From Bimastos eiseni (lineage: Eukaryota > Annelida > Clitellata > Crassiclitellata > Lumbricidae): a DNA stretch of 64,000 nucleotides. This document shows positions 31,957 to 43,715 of this stretch, one piece after another (the stretch's first letter is position 1; every line of letters begins with the position of its first letter). The DNA is taken from the NCBI GenBank assembly GCA_959347315.1, contig OY365819.1, forward strand, positions 23,020,589-23,084,588, given 5' to 3'. The notes under the pieces are model-generated. The model had not been told where the DNA came from and ran no database searches. It saw only the letters and a program-made list of their open reading frames with translations. The translations under genes were made by a program, and so were the position numbers.

Positions 31957-32155
31957 CTGCAAAACAGATCTGGTGTGCATTTCTAATTGTAGAGAAGGAT
32001 ACTGTTGATCTGTTGGTGAACTCATCATTGTCCGTGATGATGGCGACTGAAGCAGCCACCAGAAATCCTCTGCTGCTGCTGCATCCGTTGTTGCCTTCAT
32101 CTGGAGACGCTGCTCCCGACTCATCGGCTGAGAATTCCTAAATCTTTCTATGTAT
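31957..32155 (-). CDS. Exon with YIERFR and DFWWL islands, minus-strand gene (phase 2 to 0)
   Basis: The acceptor CATCATGTGTTCAG and donor CAG/GTAAAG flank 199 nt. Residues read YIERFRNSQPMSREQRLQMK, then an alanine-rich spacer and EDFWWLLQSPSSRTMMS. A Y-ERFR-PMSRE-R element followed by FWWL is, from memory, the signature of PROSER3-type (proline and serine-rich protein 3) sequences. I cannot confirm this without a search. It joins both neighbours in phase and is the best candidate for the conserved core of the protein. Confidence 0.8.
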
Positions 32156-32353
32156 CTGAACACATGATGAACAAAACTGTCAACACCTTTTGACAATGAA
32201 CCAGAATTGTGATCAGCCAAAGAAACAGCTTTTAATTTAATCAAGTAAATTGTCATTTCATATCCCGGTCAAAACAATTGAGACACAAATGCAAAGTCAA
32301 GCTAAACCAATTGATACCGATAAAAAATAATTGTTTAGCTGATGTGGACCAAC

Positions 32354-32545
32354 TTGGAAAGAGTTGATTCCTTTCCTCTTGTCTTTTCACTGCCTTCTGA
32401 GTTCGACCTCTGCTGATTCTTGTGTTTATCCTCTTCTCCAGTCTCCAATTGACTTCCAACTCTTCGATTCCTTTCAACATTAACTGAGATCTTTTTAAGT
32501 GAAGCTGCGGATGATGGTGGACTTAGATTCTCAACCTCAGAAATG
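32354..32545 (-). CDS. Polar exon of the minus-strand gene (phase 2-2)
   Basis: The acceptor TTTTGTTGAAATTGCAG is good. The likely donor is GTTGGT (weak). The 192 nt encode SEVENLSPPSSAASLKKISV and then a charged Glu/Lys/Gln-rich stretch ending ESTLSK. The phase-2 start accepts the AG end of 34743-34930, and the phase-2 end fits 32155. Confidence 0.65.
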
Positions 32546-32937
32546 CTGCAATTTCAACAAAATATTAGAAGCCACTCATTCATCATCGCCTCCTCAAAAC
32601 ATTTCAAGCAATGCCAACATATTAACATAATGCAGAGCTGTTTCCTGATTGAATTAAAATCTACTTACTCCCATTGCCTATCCTTCAACAAATCCAAGAT
32701 CATTATTATTTAATAAGTAACTTATCTAGCACTGATATCTAACAAAACAATGTAATTTGGTAATTTCAATTGGTGAGGATGCTACTCGTATTGGACTCGT
32801 AACCACATGGTATGGCCTATTGCATCTGAAGCAGGATGGCCTTAAGTATCTGAGCACTTACATCTTAGCACGTCTTAAGCAACACACAACGGTGCTGTGA
32901 CATGGCTATTGAAAGGTGCTTTGTCTTCAGGGCCCAT

Positions 32938-34080
32938 GTGTATGGCGGATTTTAAAACGGTCGTAACGCTAGTCCAGCCTTGGGCCCAAAGACGAACTTC
33001 ATAGGCTGATTTTTGAGACCAGAGGAAAATGGAGCGTATGAACAATCTGTTGGTCCGAAACTTGCTTGTCAGAGACTTGGATGGGCGTGGGAAAACCCTG
33101 CATCAATGGCTCGCGTGATTATGGCTAGCTGCGCATGCGCAAGCTATTTTTAGGCTATACTCGGACTTGATCTGGCAAAGCAATTTCTACTTTAAACAGT
33201 TTCATTCAGTTTGCCATTCAGCAGGACCGTGGTCTACAAAACAGAATGCCTGTTGTGCAGACTTAAGGTGTATGGCAGATTTTAAAACGGTCGTAACGCT
33301 AGTCCAGCCTTGGGCCCAAAGACGAACTTCGTAGGCTGATTTTTGAGACCAGGGGAAAATGGAGCGTATGAACAATCCTTTGGTCCGAAACTTGCTAGTC
33401 AGAGACTTGGATGGGCGTGGGATAACCCTGCATCAATGGTTCGCACGATTACAGCAAGCTATTTATAGGCTATATTCTGACTTGACTTGGTCAAGAAATT
33501 TATTATGCTCATTGTTTTAATTAACAGATGATTTTGTTAACCCAAATCTTGCTGTTATCGCAATATTACTCCTCCGCAAAAATTACTATGCACAGATTAA
33601 GAATGCCTTACTCAACTATTATCTAACTTGCATGTGGGGAAAAGTTAGCTCAACCATTGCAAGCTAAAGGCTGTGTGTTTGGCGATGCGATGTGTTTACC
33701 GGTGTTAAAACTCCCGATTAAATAAAGATCACCGTTATTATTATCATTTTGTGGCAACGAAACAAAGAACATAATTAAGTTTATCGTCCGAGAGTAGCAG
33801 AGTGAACTATGATCTCTCTTAAACCCTCCTTGAAGTCTGAAACTTCGTCTAAGTGGACCAATCGAGACGGCGGCCGCCATTTTGCTTCACTAAGCCTGAC
33901 TAGTAGATTTACGTCTGCCTGCCAGGTGGACTAGCTATCACTAGTCAGGTTTTAGAGGACTTAGGCGTCTCCAAGAATCTCCATACATGCTGATCTAGTT
34001 CTCTAGTCGGGTTTACAGCGAAAACTGGTCCGGACTTGGACTTATGACCGACTAAGAGAGATTCATACACGTGGCCCCTG
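32938..34080. mobile_element. Candidate DNA transposon with internal 330-bp direct duplication
   Basis: The ends CAGGGCCCATGTGTATGG and CATACACGTGGCCCCTG are imperfect inverted repeats of hAT character. A block of about 210-235 bp (32941-33175) recurs 330 bp downstream (33271-33480). No clear 8-bp duplication flanks the ends, so the borders are uncertain. Confidence 0.45.
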
Positions 34081-34240
34081 ATGAGCTGAAAATGTCTTCT
34101 GAGTTATCTGTGGCCATAAAGTCCTGATTTAAAGTGGGAGATTGTTCCATGAAGACAGTTCAATACATGAGAAGGAACAATCATTATTATTACTATTACG
34201 CACATACTAAGTGCCACTAGATTCTTGTGATAGCTATTGG

Positions 34241-34475
34241 TGTGGCACAGAGACTGATCGGGTAGAGTGGTCAGCCGGTAACGTTCAGTGTGTGCTGAGC
34301 GAGCGGGTTCGAGCCTCGTCTGGGGCGTCAGTTACTGTGTAGGAACCTTGAGCAAGTCCTTCGCTCACCATTGCTCTGCAGTACAACTGCAATTGCATCG
34401 TCGAGGCGCGTGTGCGCGCTTCTAAGCAAAAAATGTTGGAAGGGCGGTATCAAATTTTGGAAATAATAATAACAC
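34241..34475 (+). mobile_element. tRNA-derived SINE, family A, copy 2
   Basis: Same layout as 4919-5190, with A box TGGCACAGAGACTGATC, B box GGTTCGAGCC (34306-34315), body TGTAGGAACCTTGAGCAAGT and end GGGCGGTATCAAAT, then an AATAATAA tail. It lies in an intron of the minus gene. Confidence 0.85.
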
Positions 34476-34742
34476 AGATGACACAATGGTGAGCTGATTA
34501 AAACTAATCTGCCTAATTTAATTTCTTGTGGCATCATCATCATCCAGAGGTAGGCAAGCCAGACCCTTAGCCAGCCACCCGCACTTTGAATAAATTATGT
34601 TAAATGTGATATGATGTATAATCCATTCCTTCCTTGATCTGAAGTTTGAATGCTTCTGGATGCTTCTTAGCCATATTTCTGGCTAAGGACCTGAGGCCAG
34701 CTGACAAATTGCAACTTCACTGAATGATGGCACTGTAACTAC

Positions 34743-34930
34743 CTGATTGTTGATGGTCTCTCACTCTGTGGCCACGATTCATCAAAGCTGACGGAATCAC
34801 CATCTGGACGAAGACAAAGTTCACCAATCCTTGATATAAGGTAACTGTTGCTTCTGTCTAGAAAATATTCTCTGCTCTCTTCTTCTACCGTCAAATCTTG
34901 GTGTTTATGACATAGGCTGACACTCATCGC
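34743..34930 (-). CDS. Exon of the minus-strand gene (phase 0 to 2)
   Basis: The acceptor TGCTGACTTTCAG and donor CAG/GTAGTT bound 188 nt encoding AMSVSLCHKHQDLTVEEESR, then SYLISRIGELCLRPDGD and SFDESWPQSERPST. The ESWP island is another feature I associate loosely with PROSER3-type proteins. The phases fit the exons at 36380 and 32545. Confidence 0.75.
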
Positions 34931-35059
34931 CTGAAAGTCAGCAAATACAACAACAAAATTAATATTCTGTAGAGATAGATTATCAACTGCTTCCCCTGCT
35001 TCACAATTATTAAGAATCAATTAACAAAACTTAATTAAAATACAAATATATTAATTGCT

Positions 35060-35960
35060 ATGTGACTTCACCTTGTCACCTTGTGCTGTCAGTTCTTGGA
35101 ACTTTAGCTATCGCAGTGGAAAAACGTCTCCAATACTTTCTTTTTGAAGTCGTATCTCTTAATTCCTGTTTTCTCCTTCCTTCTCCGCACGCCAACATCA
35201 TTTTCTTTACTAATCCATCTGTTTCTATGCTCACGTGTTTATCCTTCCATATCTTTTCCAGTCCATTCATTGCAGCTTTCCCTATCACCACCCTTATTTT
35301 TATTTCCCAATCACACTTTCCCTCTTTTTCTATTAACGCTCCCAAGAATGTGAAGCTTGTTACCACCTCTATTTCCTCTCTGTCAATCTCAAAACTGTCC
35401 CAATCGGCTGTTATCATGATCTTTGTCTTCTTTATGTTGAAATATAAACCTGTCTTCTCACTTTCTCTCTTCAACCTTCTTATCAGGTTTAACAGATCTA
35501 CTTTCTTCCCTGCCAGTAGTGCTGTGTCATCCACATATCTTGAGATTGTTCAGCGTTCTTCCGGCTATCTTTACTTCCTCATTTGTCTCTTCCAATTCTG
35601 CCCTCCTCATTATCCTTTCGGCATACAGGTTAAATAGAAATGGGGACAGAATGCACCCCTGCCTGACCCCTTTCTTAATTTTAATTTTGTCTGTCTCCAA
35701 ATTCTGTTCTTATCACTGTCACATGGTCTTCGTACAATCCTTTGAGTAGCTGTGTCAAGTATTTCGGTATTCCCATCTCAATTAGGGTTATCCACACCAG
35801 TTCATGGTTGATGCAGTCAAATGCCTTGCTGTAATCAATGAAACAAATGTGTACTTTTTGTCCATACTCCCTTTGACTTAGAGTAAGAAAATGTACAAAA
35901 GGATGAATTGTACAGAAGCTGAATTGAGCAGCATGCTTTGCCTCAACTCTAATATTGGAT
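35060..35960 (-). pseudogene. RTE-like LINE reverse transcriptase fragment
   Basis: In minus order it shows FDCINHELVWITLIEMGIP (about 35820-35765), VRQGC-LSPFLFNLYAERIM (about 35672-35600), DDTALLAGKKVDLL (about 35530) and SFTFLGALIEKEGKCDWEIK (about 35360-35300). This is the RT palm with the catalytic DD of the MDDT box preserved. Stops and frameshifts interrupt it. It lies sense-oriented in an intron of the minus gene. Confidence 0.75.
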
Positions 35961-36379
35961 GTAAAGCTGACACATTAGTTTCCAAGGCATAATGTCGACC
36001 GCAGCTCACTACTAACTGGCAACACTGATCTGCAGGCTTTGCAGGACAGGGTAATTAAACCAATTTGACACCACCAAGTTACCATGTTACCTCAACAAGA
36101 ATGCTTTGTAAGAATGATTGGAGAATCTGCTCTCTTGTTGTGAATTCAGAACTCTGGGTCTTTTATTTTTTATTGATTTGTGGCAGAACTTCTGGCCGAC
36201 ACCTATGGAACCCTTAGAATCTGAAGAGCCCTTAGAGATCTATAACAAAATTGCTTCTGTAACTCAACAGAAATCATCAGAATGGACCAGAATTAGAATT
36301 AACAAAAGTCCGAATGTAAGGCTAATTATACAAGATACAGTATGATCAGATTTAGAAAACTGCCTTTCAAACTGATTAC

Positions 36380-36464
36380 CTGTCTTGATTTACCATCCAT
36401 ACTTCTTTGTGTAGATGGGTGGTAATAAGCCTTCTGCATGGGATCATTGCAAAATGGATTTTTT
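36380..36464 (-). CDS. Most 5' exon found for the minus-strand gene (phase 2 to 0)
   Basis: The acceptor AATTTCATTTCAG and donor CAG/GTAATC frame 85 nt encoding NPFCNDPMQKAYYHPSTQRS and MDGKSRQ. The YYHPS island resembles an N-terminal element of PROSER3-type proteins (memory only). The start codon exon must lie upstream (above 36464) and was not found. 37-42 kb is filled by transposons. Confidence 0.7.
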
Positions 36465-36609
36465 CTGAAATGAAATTATGCTGATGGTAACTTCCCTAAA
36501 TAAATTTACACTGAGCTACAAATACATAGATAGCCAAATGAACAGTTTTTTACATTGTCTATTAAACAAAGTATATTGAACAAATATGCGCATAGCATCC
36601 AGTAACAAG

Positions 36610-36957
36610 TTTAACGAGTGAGTTGTACCAAGTCCAAGTTTAGAATATTTGGAGAAGTCTTATTGTGATTTTTAGTTAGGCTGCTCAGGCATGTTAAACA
36701 AACTGTCAGCCATATTGGATGAAAACAAAGTACATATTATACCTTTAATAAATGCATGAATTTATTTGTTTTTTTTGTAATTTTAAGTTTTTCACTATGA
36801 AAGTGATAAAATAATTAAATGCAATTGTCATTTTGAAAATAAGAAAAATAAGATTTTCACTTTCAAAACAGAAAATTGGAAGCCAAATTTTTATTATTAC
36901 CCATTGTGTGCACAGAGTCCGAGTAATCTCGGCTGAGTTTCGCTTCGCTTCATCCCT
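36610..36957. mobile_element. Diverged copy of the TAGGGGTGAA MITE family
   Basis: It shares with 13779-14098 the TTTAGAATATTT, TTCACTATGA and CAGAAAATTGGAAG blocks and ends CTTCATCCCTA, the family's right terminus. The left end is eroded. Confidence 0.55.
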
Positions 36958-37009
36958 AATCTGGGGCAGACTTAAACTTGCGTGAATGAGAATTTTAACC
37001 ATTATCTTG

Positions 37010-37678
37010 TAGAGCTATACCGATACATTGGCAGCACTCATAATCGGCACCGAATGTAGAGATATCGATAATATTGGTAAGATAATCGGCGCCGATATTT
37101 AAAATTGTTCTTATTTATTATATAATATTATTTTCAGTCTTTAAGAGCAAAATTACAACAGCAACATAATTGGGCCTGTGAAGGACAGCATTCTGTTTCC
37201 ATAGCGTGTAGCTTCAGACCACCCATGCACTAGACATTGTGCTGGTAGGCCTATTAAACGTACGAAAGCCGTTGTGCAGAGTGAGTCTGCCTAATTACCC
37301 TTGGCATGAGACCTCATCTCTGCTGGCCAGTATTTTAGGCCAAAGTGGCACACCGTAAAAGTGGCCTGTCTGAGGAGGTAATGGCATCATTGCCACGTTT
37401 GTTAGAAGGTGTCCAGTTACATAGATATCTCTTTTCTCTCCTTCGTCATGTAAAGTCGACGGCGGATGGTGTGCCTGATCGGAATTGCCTGCCTAGGAAT
37501 AGTCTCCAACTACATGTATACGTCTCCTACAGAGCAAATGTTTTGCTTGTATCGCAACAATAGGCAGTAGCAGTAGGTCTATCTTTTAGAACCAGACATC
37601 TTAGGAAACACAATGAAATAATCGGCTAGATAATCGGTATCGGCATAATCGGCAAAAAGTGATATCGGTACAGCTCTA
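37010..37678. mobile_element. hAT-like element of the CCGATA family, complete
   Basis: The ends TAGAGCTATACCGATAC and GATATCGGTACAGCTCTA are inverted, with exact 8-bp duplication TTATCTTG at 37002-37009 and 37679-37686. Subterminal CGATA/CGGC clusters lie at both ends. The interior shares the motif of the 9278 copy in reverse (GTTGTGCAGAGTGAGTCTGC). Non-coding, 669 bp. Confidence 0.9.
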
Positions 37679-38009
37679 TTATCTTGTTGACCCCCCTAAC
37701 GTTGAATATGAGAATTTCCAAAAGAATCGCAAGAGAAGAAACGAATGTTAGCAGACAAAGTAGCTTCATGCAACTCTTCTATGTTGCCATCAGTGATGCA
37801 CTGTCAGTAATGCAAAGAGATTAATATGTCTTTTCTTACAGATGCCTAAGAAAGGAAGAGAAAGAGAAGAGCAATTTCTTAACTTGCCGACACAAGTTGC
37901 ATCCAACAGCCTGGTTCACTAATCACTATCGAAAGTTGCACTTATTCTTTCCCAGCCAATACGGATGATCCGAGTGTCAATATCCTTCTAAATACTGATT
38001 ATCATGAGT

Positions 38010-39380
38010 AGTGCTGAATACTAAATATTTTTAAAGTCTCATTCTCTTGATTTTTTAGTCTGGCACAGGGCAGACTGGGTCACCTGAAAAAATCCCAGTG
38101 GGCCGCCAGGATAAGTGCTGTGTCATTGGAGAACCACTACCAAACCAAAACGGCGGGTAATATTGTTCATGCTCACAGCAGCCTGACAGCCAGTGGCCGG
38201 CTATTGAATAAATGTCCATGACTATTTTTATTTTTAGTCTATTTTAGTATTTAGGCAGTAACATTTCAGTCACAAAGTCAACAGCCTCCCTATACCTATT
38301 CTTAGTCAATGGCTGCTGTGCTAGAATTGACATCTGCCCCTCTAGCCTCTTAGGTTCTCTACTTCCGCTGCATCTGCTTCGATAAAGATTCTATATTATT
38401 GTTGGTTAGTAAAAATTAATATTAAATCAATAAAATAATTTACGTCAGCAAACTTCATTCCCACCTTACATTTAGAAACTGAGTTAACTGACAGTGCAAT
38501 ATCTATGAAAACAATGCTGGAAGATCTAAATCCCAAAAATGACAGTTCAGACACTTCAGTTATCGATGATAAAAACTAACACCTATTAGGCCTACTATTT
38601 CAAATGTCCTCGATCAACAGAATACTTTACAATCATTTTAAATTTCACCCAATACAACCAAATGCGAGTGAAACTAATCTACCATTTACAAATGCGTATT
38701 GGGTATTTTTCAGAAGCGATGGTATCAATAGGAATTTGGCGTCATTATGTGGCCGAAATGATTTATGACTTTAAATACATTCTTGATATTTTATATCTAA
38801 TTAAAAATTATATTTGCGCTTTATCAATTTTGTTATTAGTGTTATAATTTGTAAAGTGACCTGTGACTTTGGAGACCTCAAGCTTGGATGGATGAAAACA
38901 GTTACAGTCAGCATTGACAGCAAACTTCAATCCCACCTTACATTATTTTAGAAACTGAGTCAACTGACAACAGGAAAACAAAAGTAAAATAGGGCCGCTT
39001 TTTATTTCTTTTCCTGGGCCGTTTGAACACCCCAGTCCACCCCTGCGTAATTTTCGTGCATGAATTATTTGTTTGTGTAATTTTCAGTTTTTCACTATGA
39101 TTAAGTGATAAAGTTATAAAAAATGAAATGCGATCGTTTTGTAAATAAAAGCATCCGATTTGAACACCCCAGTCCACCCCTGCGTAATTTTAATGCATGA
39201 ATTATTTGTTTGTGTAATTTTCAGTTTTTCACTATGATTAAGTGATAAAGTTATAAAAAATGAAATGTGATCGTTTTGTAAATAAAAGCATCCGATTTTC
39301 ATTTTCAAAACAGAATTTATTTCACAAGTCGACTTTAGCAAAATTGCACTTTTTGGGGTTATTTCTTCCACGGTACATAT
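38010..39380. mobile_element. MITE of the TAGGGGTGAA family split by a CAGGG-type element
   Basis: The MITE part before 38066 (TTTTAGTCTGGCA) continues after about 39046 (TGCATGAATTATTTG), interrupted by sequence starting CAGGGCAGACTGGGTCACC and ending CCCAGTCCACCCCTG, which are inverted hAT-like ends. The join region (39022-39158) is then tandemly duplicated with a 137-bp offset. No intact 8-bp duplication remains. Confidence 0.5.
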
Positions 39381-39741
39381 TTCCGGCATGAAACGACAAT
39401 ATAGACTATATATGTGCGGAGGGTACCACACGAACCGAAGAAAAGAGGTTAGTAGAATCCCGCAAGAGCCGTCTCTATTTCATCTATCCAGGTTCGGTTT
39501 AAGCATTACTGTTTTCGTCAATCGAGCTTCCATTTAAGTATTCTCTTTTCGTCTATCCAGCTTAAATTTAAGCATTACTCATTCAACGAGGTAACAGGAA
39601 AGAACGCCAGCAGGAAAAAGTTATGGATAGAGAACTCCGCTATTTATAATCCTTGCGCCTTGATTAAAGATACTAAATACGTGTTGTGGAAGGAATACCC
39701 CAAAAGTACAATTTTACCCCAACATTTATTAATACTCGGAC

Positions 39742-41454
39742 TAGAGATAGCAATTCCAGACCATAATAATTTTAGCGGAATTTTGGGATTTTTTCGGTAT
39801 ACAATTCCGGAATTCTAATTATGAACATATTGACTGACTATTACTGTCAATTTCCAACACATTCCTAACAAATTCAAATACTAATGTTATGTCTTCTTAA
39901 CCCCTTTAGTGTGATCTCGTCCAACGTAAATCATTGTACAGTGTGATCCCGAGTTATCTAGTCCAAATGATATGCGTCTATTTACTCACTGTGTATCCAG
40001 TATAAACTCGTCCTAGTCGCAATTATTAAAAGATTGTAGTTTTGCGATTGTAGTAACGGTTTTCCATAGCGTAAATTACGTCATTTACTGGGTTGACCAA
40101 TAAAAAATAACACATTTGAAACCTATTTCGTACCAAAATAGTTGGTCGCTGCGCTATCGTTGCGTAGCCTACGTGGTTGTTGGTTCACAAATGTAGATTA
40201 TGTTGCGACGAACAACATTGTTTTTTGTTGAAAGTGACAGTAGTTTGTCCAATTTAGACCATAATGATGATAGAAAATTAAATATAACTCTAATCATGCT
40301 ACTGTTTCAGAAAAATAATTATTACGGATAAGTAAAGATTGCCGAAATCCGTTCGCCGCTTGCGTGGTCAAGAGATGGGTCGCATTTTGGGCTATTGTAC
40401 ATCATTTATTGTCTTAAAATCATAATAAAGTTTAGCAATAATGCTTATTTTAAAACTAAATATGATTATTGTTAAGTTTCTCAGAGCAGTGATGGGCAAT
40501 ATTTTATACACTTGCAAATATCAGTCTACCTATAATCAATAGACCTAAGAATAATTACACACTTCTATAAGGAATATCAAAAATTTATTACACGCTTAAG
40601 GAGTTAACTAGTATAATACCAAACTACACATGGAAGTAGCGTCGAAGGTAACATACAACGTTAACATTCAGCGACAATGGTCAAAGAAATAGATAAAAAG
40701 TTACAAACTTAATGAACACAGATAATTATAGCCAATAATCCACGACGTTCACTTAATGAATCCATAATGCAGCAGACATGCTTCTGAAAATATGAATGCC
40801 GGAAGCACAGCGAATCCAAGGTTTCATCACAGAGTCTGCATGGTTCGCAACCTGGGGCGCAACCGGCCTAATGCCGGTTGCAGAAAGCGTATGATCAGCT
40901 TCAACAGTCTACTTTGGATTCAAATAACCCCAAAAAGTGCAATTTTGCTAAAGTCGACTTGTGAAATAAATTCTGTTTTGAAAATGAAAATCGGATGCTT
41001 TTATTTACAAAACGATCACATTTCATTTTGCCAATAATGCCAACAGACTCCACATCAATAGTCTTTCTGTCACGGCATTTGTATCTTTGTAGAGAGTTAA
41101 ACTTTCTACAAAACTTTGGAGTCATTCTGAGGGCTTTATTCAGCATTCCAGAAACAACGGTAAAAATAAAGAAAAACACGGAGAGTCTTTTTGCCAAAGT
41201 TCTTTAACCTAATAGCGCAATTATTCAAAGTCATACCTCACATGAAATATAGGGCCTACTAGGCTAGGCCTATATCAGATTCATATATATATATCATAAT
41301 TATGTAAATAAAATAAAGTTCGGCATCTTGTGTTCCATGAATAATGATAACAATAATAACTGCTATTTAAACCCATAATTTCACTTCCGAAATTCCGGAT
41401 TTCGTACTTGAAAAATTCCGAAATTTCGGTATTTATCAGGAATTGCAATCTCTA
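39742..41454. mobile_element. hAT-like element, 1.7 kb, TAGAGATAGCAATTCC ends
   Basis: The ends TAGAGATAGCAATTCCAG and AGGAATTGCAATCTCTA are inverted. The flanks ACTCGGAC (39734-39741) and ACTCAGAC (41455-41462) form an 8-bp duplication with one mismatch. Subterminal AATTCCGGAATT clusters are present. No transposase is seen. Inside, 40920-41035 is the reverse complement of 39258-39375 just outside, so it has captured or been invaded by the neighbouring MITE. Confidence 0.8.
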
Positions 41455-41462
41455 ACTCAGAC

Positions 41463-42700
41463 CAATCGTTTGTCCGAATCCATGTAACGCCGAGTAATAT
41501 AATAATTGACCGAGTGTAGCCAATCAATTTCATCCAAGGATTCAGCTGCTGCTTCCGAACCTCGCTCCCGTGACTTGTCGGCGTGTCGCTTGCTTGTTCC
41601 TCGGATTATCACGATTAAGCAATATCAAAACATCAGTACACTAACTTACTTTCCGTATTTGTATGTGTCCCAAATAGCCGACATAATTTCTTGTTAATAG
41701 CACTTTTTCATATTAACCGGCACGGTGAACAAGTTAACACTTGCATCAAAATATGGCGCTTGTTTCGACGTCTTTATTTATTACCAAAGAAAATAAACAG
41801 GATTGGAAAACTCTCTGCAATAGAATTTTTTCCTATAAAGATCTTTGCTTTAATAATTGAAACCTAATTCAAACTGACATAAACTACCGTAAACGCGGCC
41901 TTCTAAATAGAGCTACTTTATTTGCAGTTACTGTAATATTGGATTTGTGTGACATCTTGGAGGATCGGATAATTGGCGTCGCCTGTCGGTCGCAGGTCGT
42001 CTAATTTTTATCTTCAACCGAAACCAACGCTCATCACTCTACCAACGCTGCCTATTTTGTGCCTAACCAGATGATATCGACGTCTGACCTTGGCTGGTCA
42101 ACTTCGCCCCGACTTCATGACGTTAACATCTCGGAGCCAGCACCTTCCGCCCCCCGATGGCGCTATCGACCTGATTGGGTTTGGCGCCAACACCATATTT
42201 CGGGTTGCATTCTAATCACTCCATGTTTCTAGAGTGACGGAACTTTTCATCTAAATCACTTGTCATCTTAAGGTCACCCATTTTGCCTATGTTCATTTCT
42301 CACCATGTTATTATCATTTCCCTATTACTGCCCACCTGCCTGTGAATTCGACATGTATGGTTGAAATGAACACCTTCTTTTACAAATTTATATAACTGAT
42401 ATAAATACTAATGGCTTTTGTCGTGTAGCCGTAGTGCGTTTGACAACGGTATTAAAGAATATACTTAGTTTAGATAATATAATATTATGTCACAGAAATC
42501 CAATATTACAGTAGCTGGCATACTATGGGATTATGCACACAATTATTATAATTAACAAAGAAAACAGCTGCAACTAGATTCACATAGACGTAGGGAGCAA
42601 TGGGTCGTAATGTTGGAACAGACAGGGCCGGGGTCAGTATAACTATTTTTATAGAATAAATCTTATGCGGCCGAAACTTCGGCCCAACAATACACTAAAA
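41463..42700. other. No gene recognised
   Basis: Mixed unique-looking sequence. GC rises in 41550-41600 and 41985-42190. No exon with good splice sites and no element ends are seen. It could hold the promoter side of the minus-strand gene, but nothing decides this. Confidence 0.3.
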
Positions 42701-42799
42701 TTTTACTTCTACGGCCGAACCCATAAAAAATTTAGCGCGCGAAGACCTCTGCGCATGCGCTTCGTTACAAGCACCTCAAAATTGTAATATGCGTCGTCA

Positions 42800-42870
42800 G
42801 GGTCGTTTAGGGTAAGATTAGGTAGGCATCGTGAGGGACGTCGGTTAGGGTCAGGGTAGGCCAGGGCTGT
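42800..42870 (+). repeat. TTAGGG-containing dispersed module, locus 1
   Basis: GTCGTTTAGGGTAAGATTAG, GGCATCGTGAGGGACGTCGG and TTAGGGTCAGGGTAGG form a roughly 30-bp periodic module also found at 60020-60085 and 63290-63420. It is telomere-like in hexamer content but not a telomeric array. Confidence 0.6.
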
Positions 42871-42875
42871 AAGTA

Positions 42876-43715
42876 TTTGTGGACGTATGGGACACCGGGG
42901 ATTGGCCAGAAGAATGGTCACAGTCAATTTTTATTCCACTGCCGAAGAAGGGAAATCTACTTCTCTGTGGTAATCACAAAACAATTGCGCTAGTCTCACA
43001 TGCCAGTAAGATTTTTTTACGAGTGATACTGGAACGCATCCAGACCAAGCTGGAAAGAGAGATCGCTGAAGAACAGGCTGGCTTTAGGCCAAGAAGAGGC
43101 ATGCGAGATCAAATTGTGAACTTAAGAATCATCTTGGAGAAAGCGAGAGAAAGGAAACATCCACTGTACCTCCGCTTCATTGACTTTACAAAAGCTTTTG
43201 ACATGATTCAACACGATCAACTATGGATAACCATGATGGAGATGGGTTTCCCACCCAACCTCATATAGCTATTGCGAAATCACTACAAACAACGACGAGC
43301 TACTGTCAAGACAGACGGAATCATGTCAACATGGTTTAGTATCAAGAAAGGAGTCTGACAAGGATGTAATTTATCACCAAGCCTGTTTAACATTCTGGCA
43401 GAGCAGGTAATGGGAAAAGCACTACTAGGCTACAACAAGGGATTCAGGATTGGAGGGAAGACTAAAAATAACCTTAGATATGCTGATGACATCGTGCTAC
43501 TGGCCACTTCACCAGAGGATTTACAGTAGTTGGTGCAACGTGTTGAGATATCAGCAAAAGAATACATGTTGATTAACGTAGCAAAGACAAAAGTAATGAT
43601 AAATAACAATGACGCACTTTTGATCAAGGTGGACAGATACAAACAGGAACAAGTGGACTCATTTACATACTTGGGGAACAGAGTAATGAAGGATGAAGCA
43701 CTAGGGTGCATCTAA
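42876..43715 (+). pseudogene. RTE-like LINE reverse transcriptase
   Basis: The plus strand reads DWPEEWSQSIFIPLPKKGN, EEQAGFRPRRGMRDQIVNLR, FIDFTKAFDMIQHDQLW, then after a TAG at 43266 the QGC-LSPSLFNILAEQVM region, YADDIVLLATSPEDLQ and SFTYLGNRVMKDEA. The YADD box is intact, but in-frame stops at NLI/LLRNHY, GV/QGC and DLQ/LVQ kill it. The N-terminal endonuclease is absent here and may be the separate fragment at 44180. Confidence 0.85.

Noticed and set aside
35062..35637. 191-codon plus-strand ORF rich in Ser/Phe/Leu
   Set aside because: It is the antisense shadow of the LINE RT on the minus strand, which has clear RT motifs.
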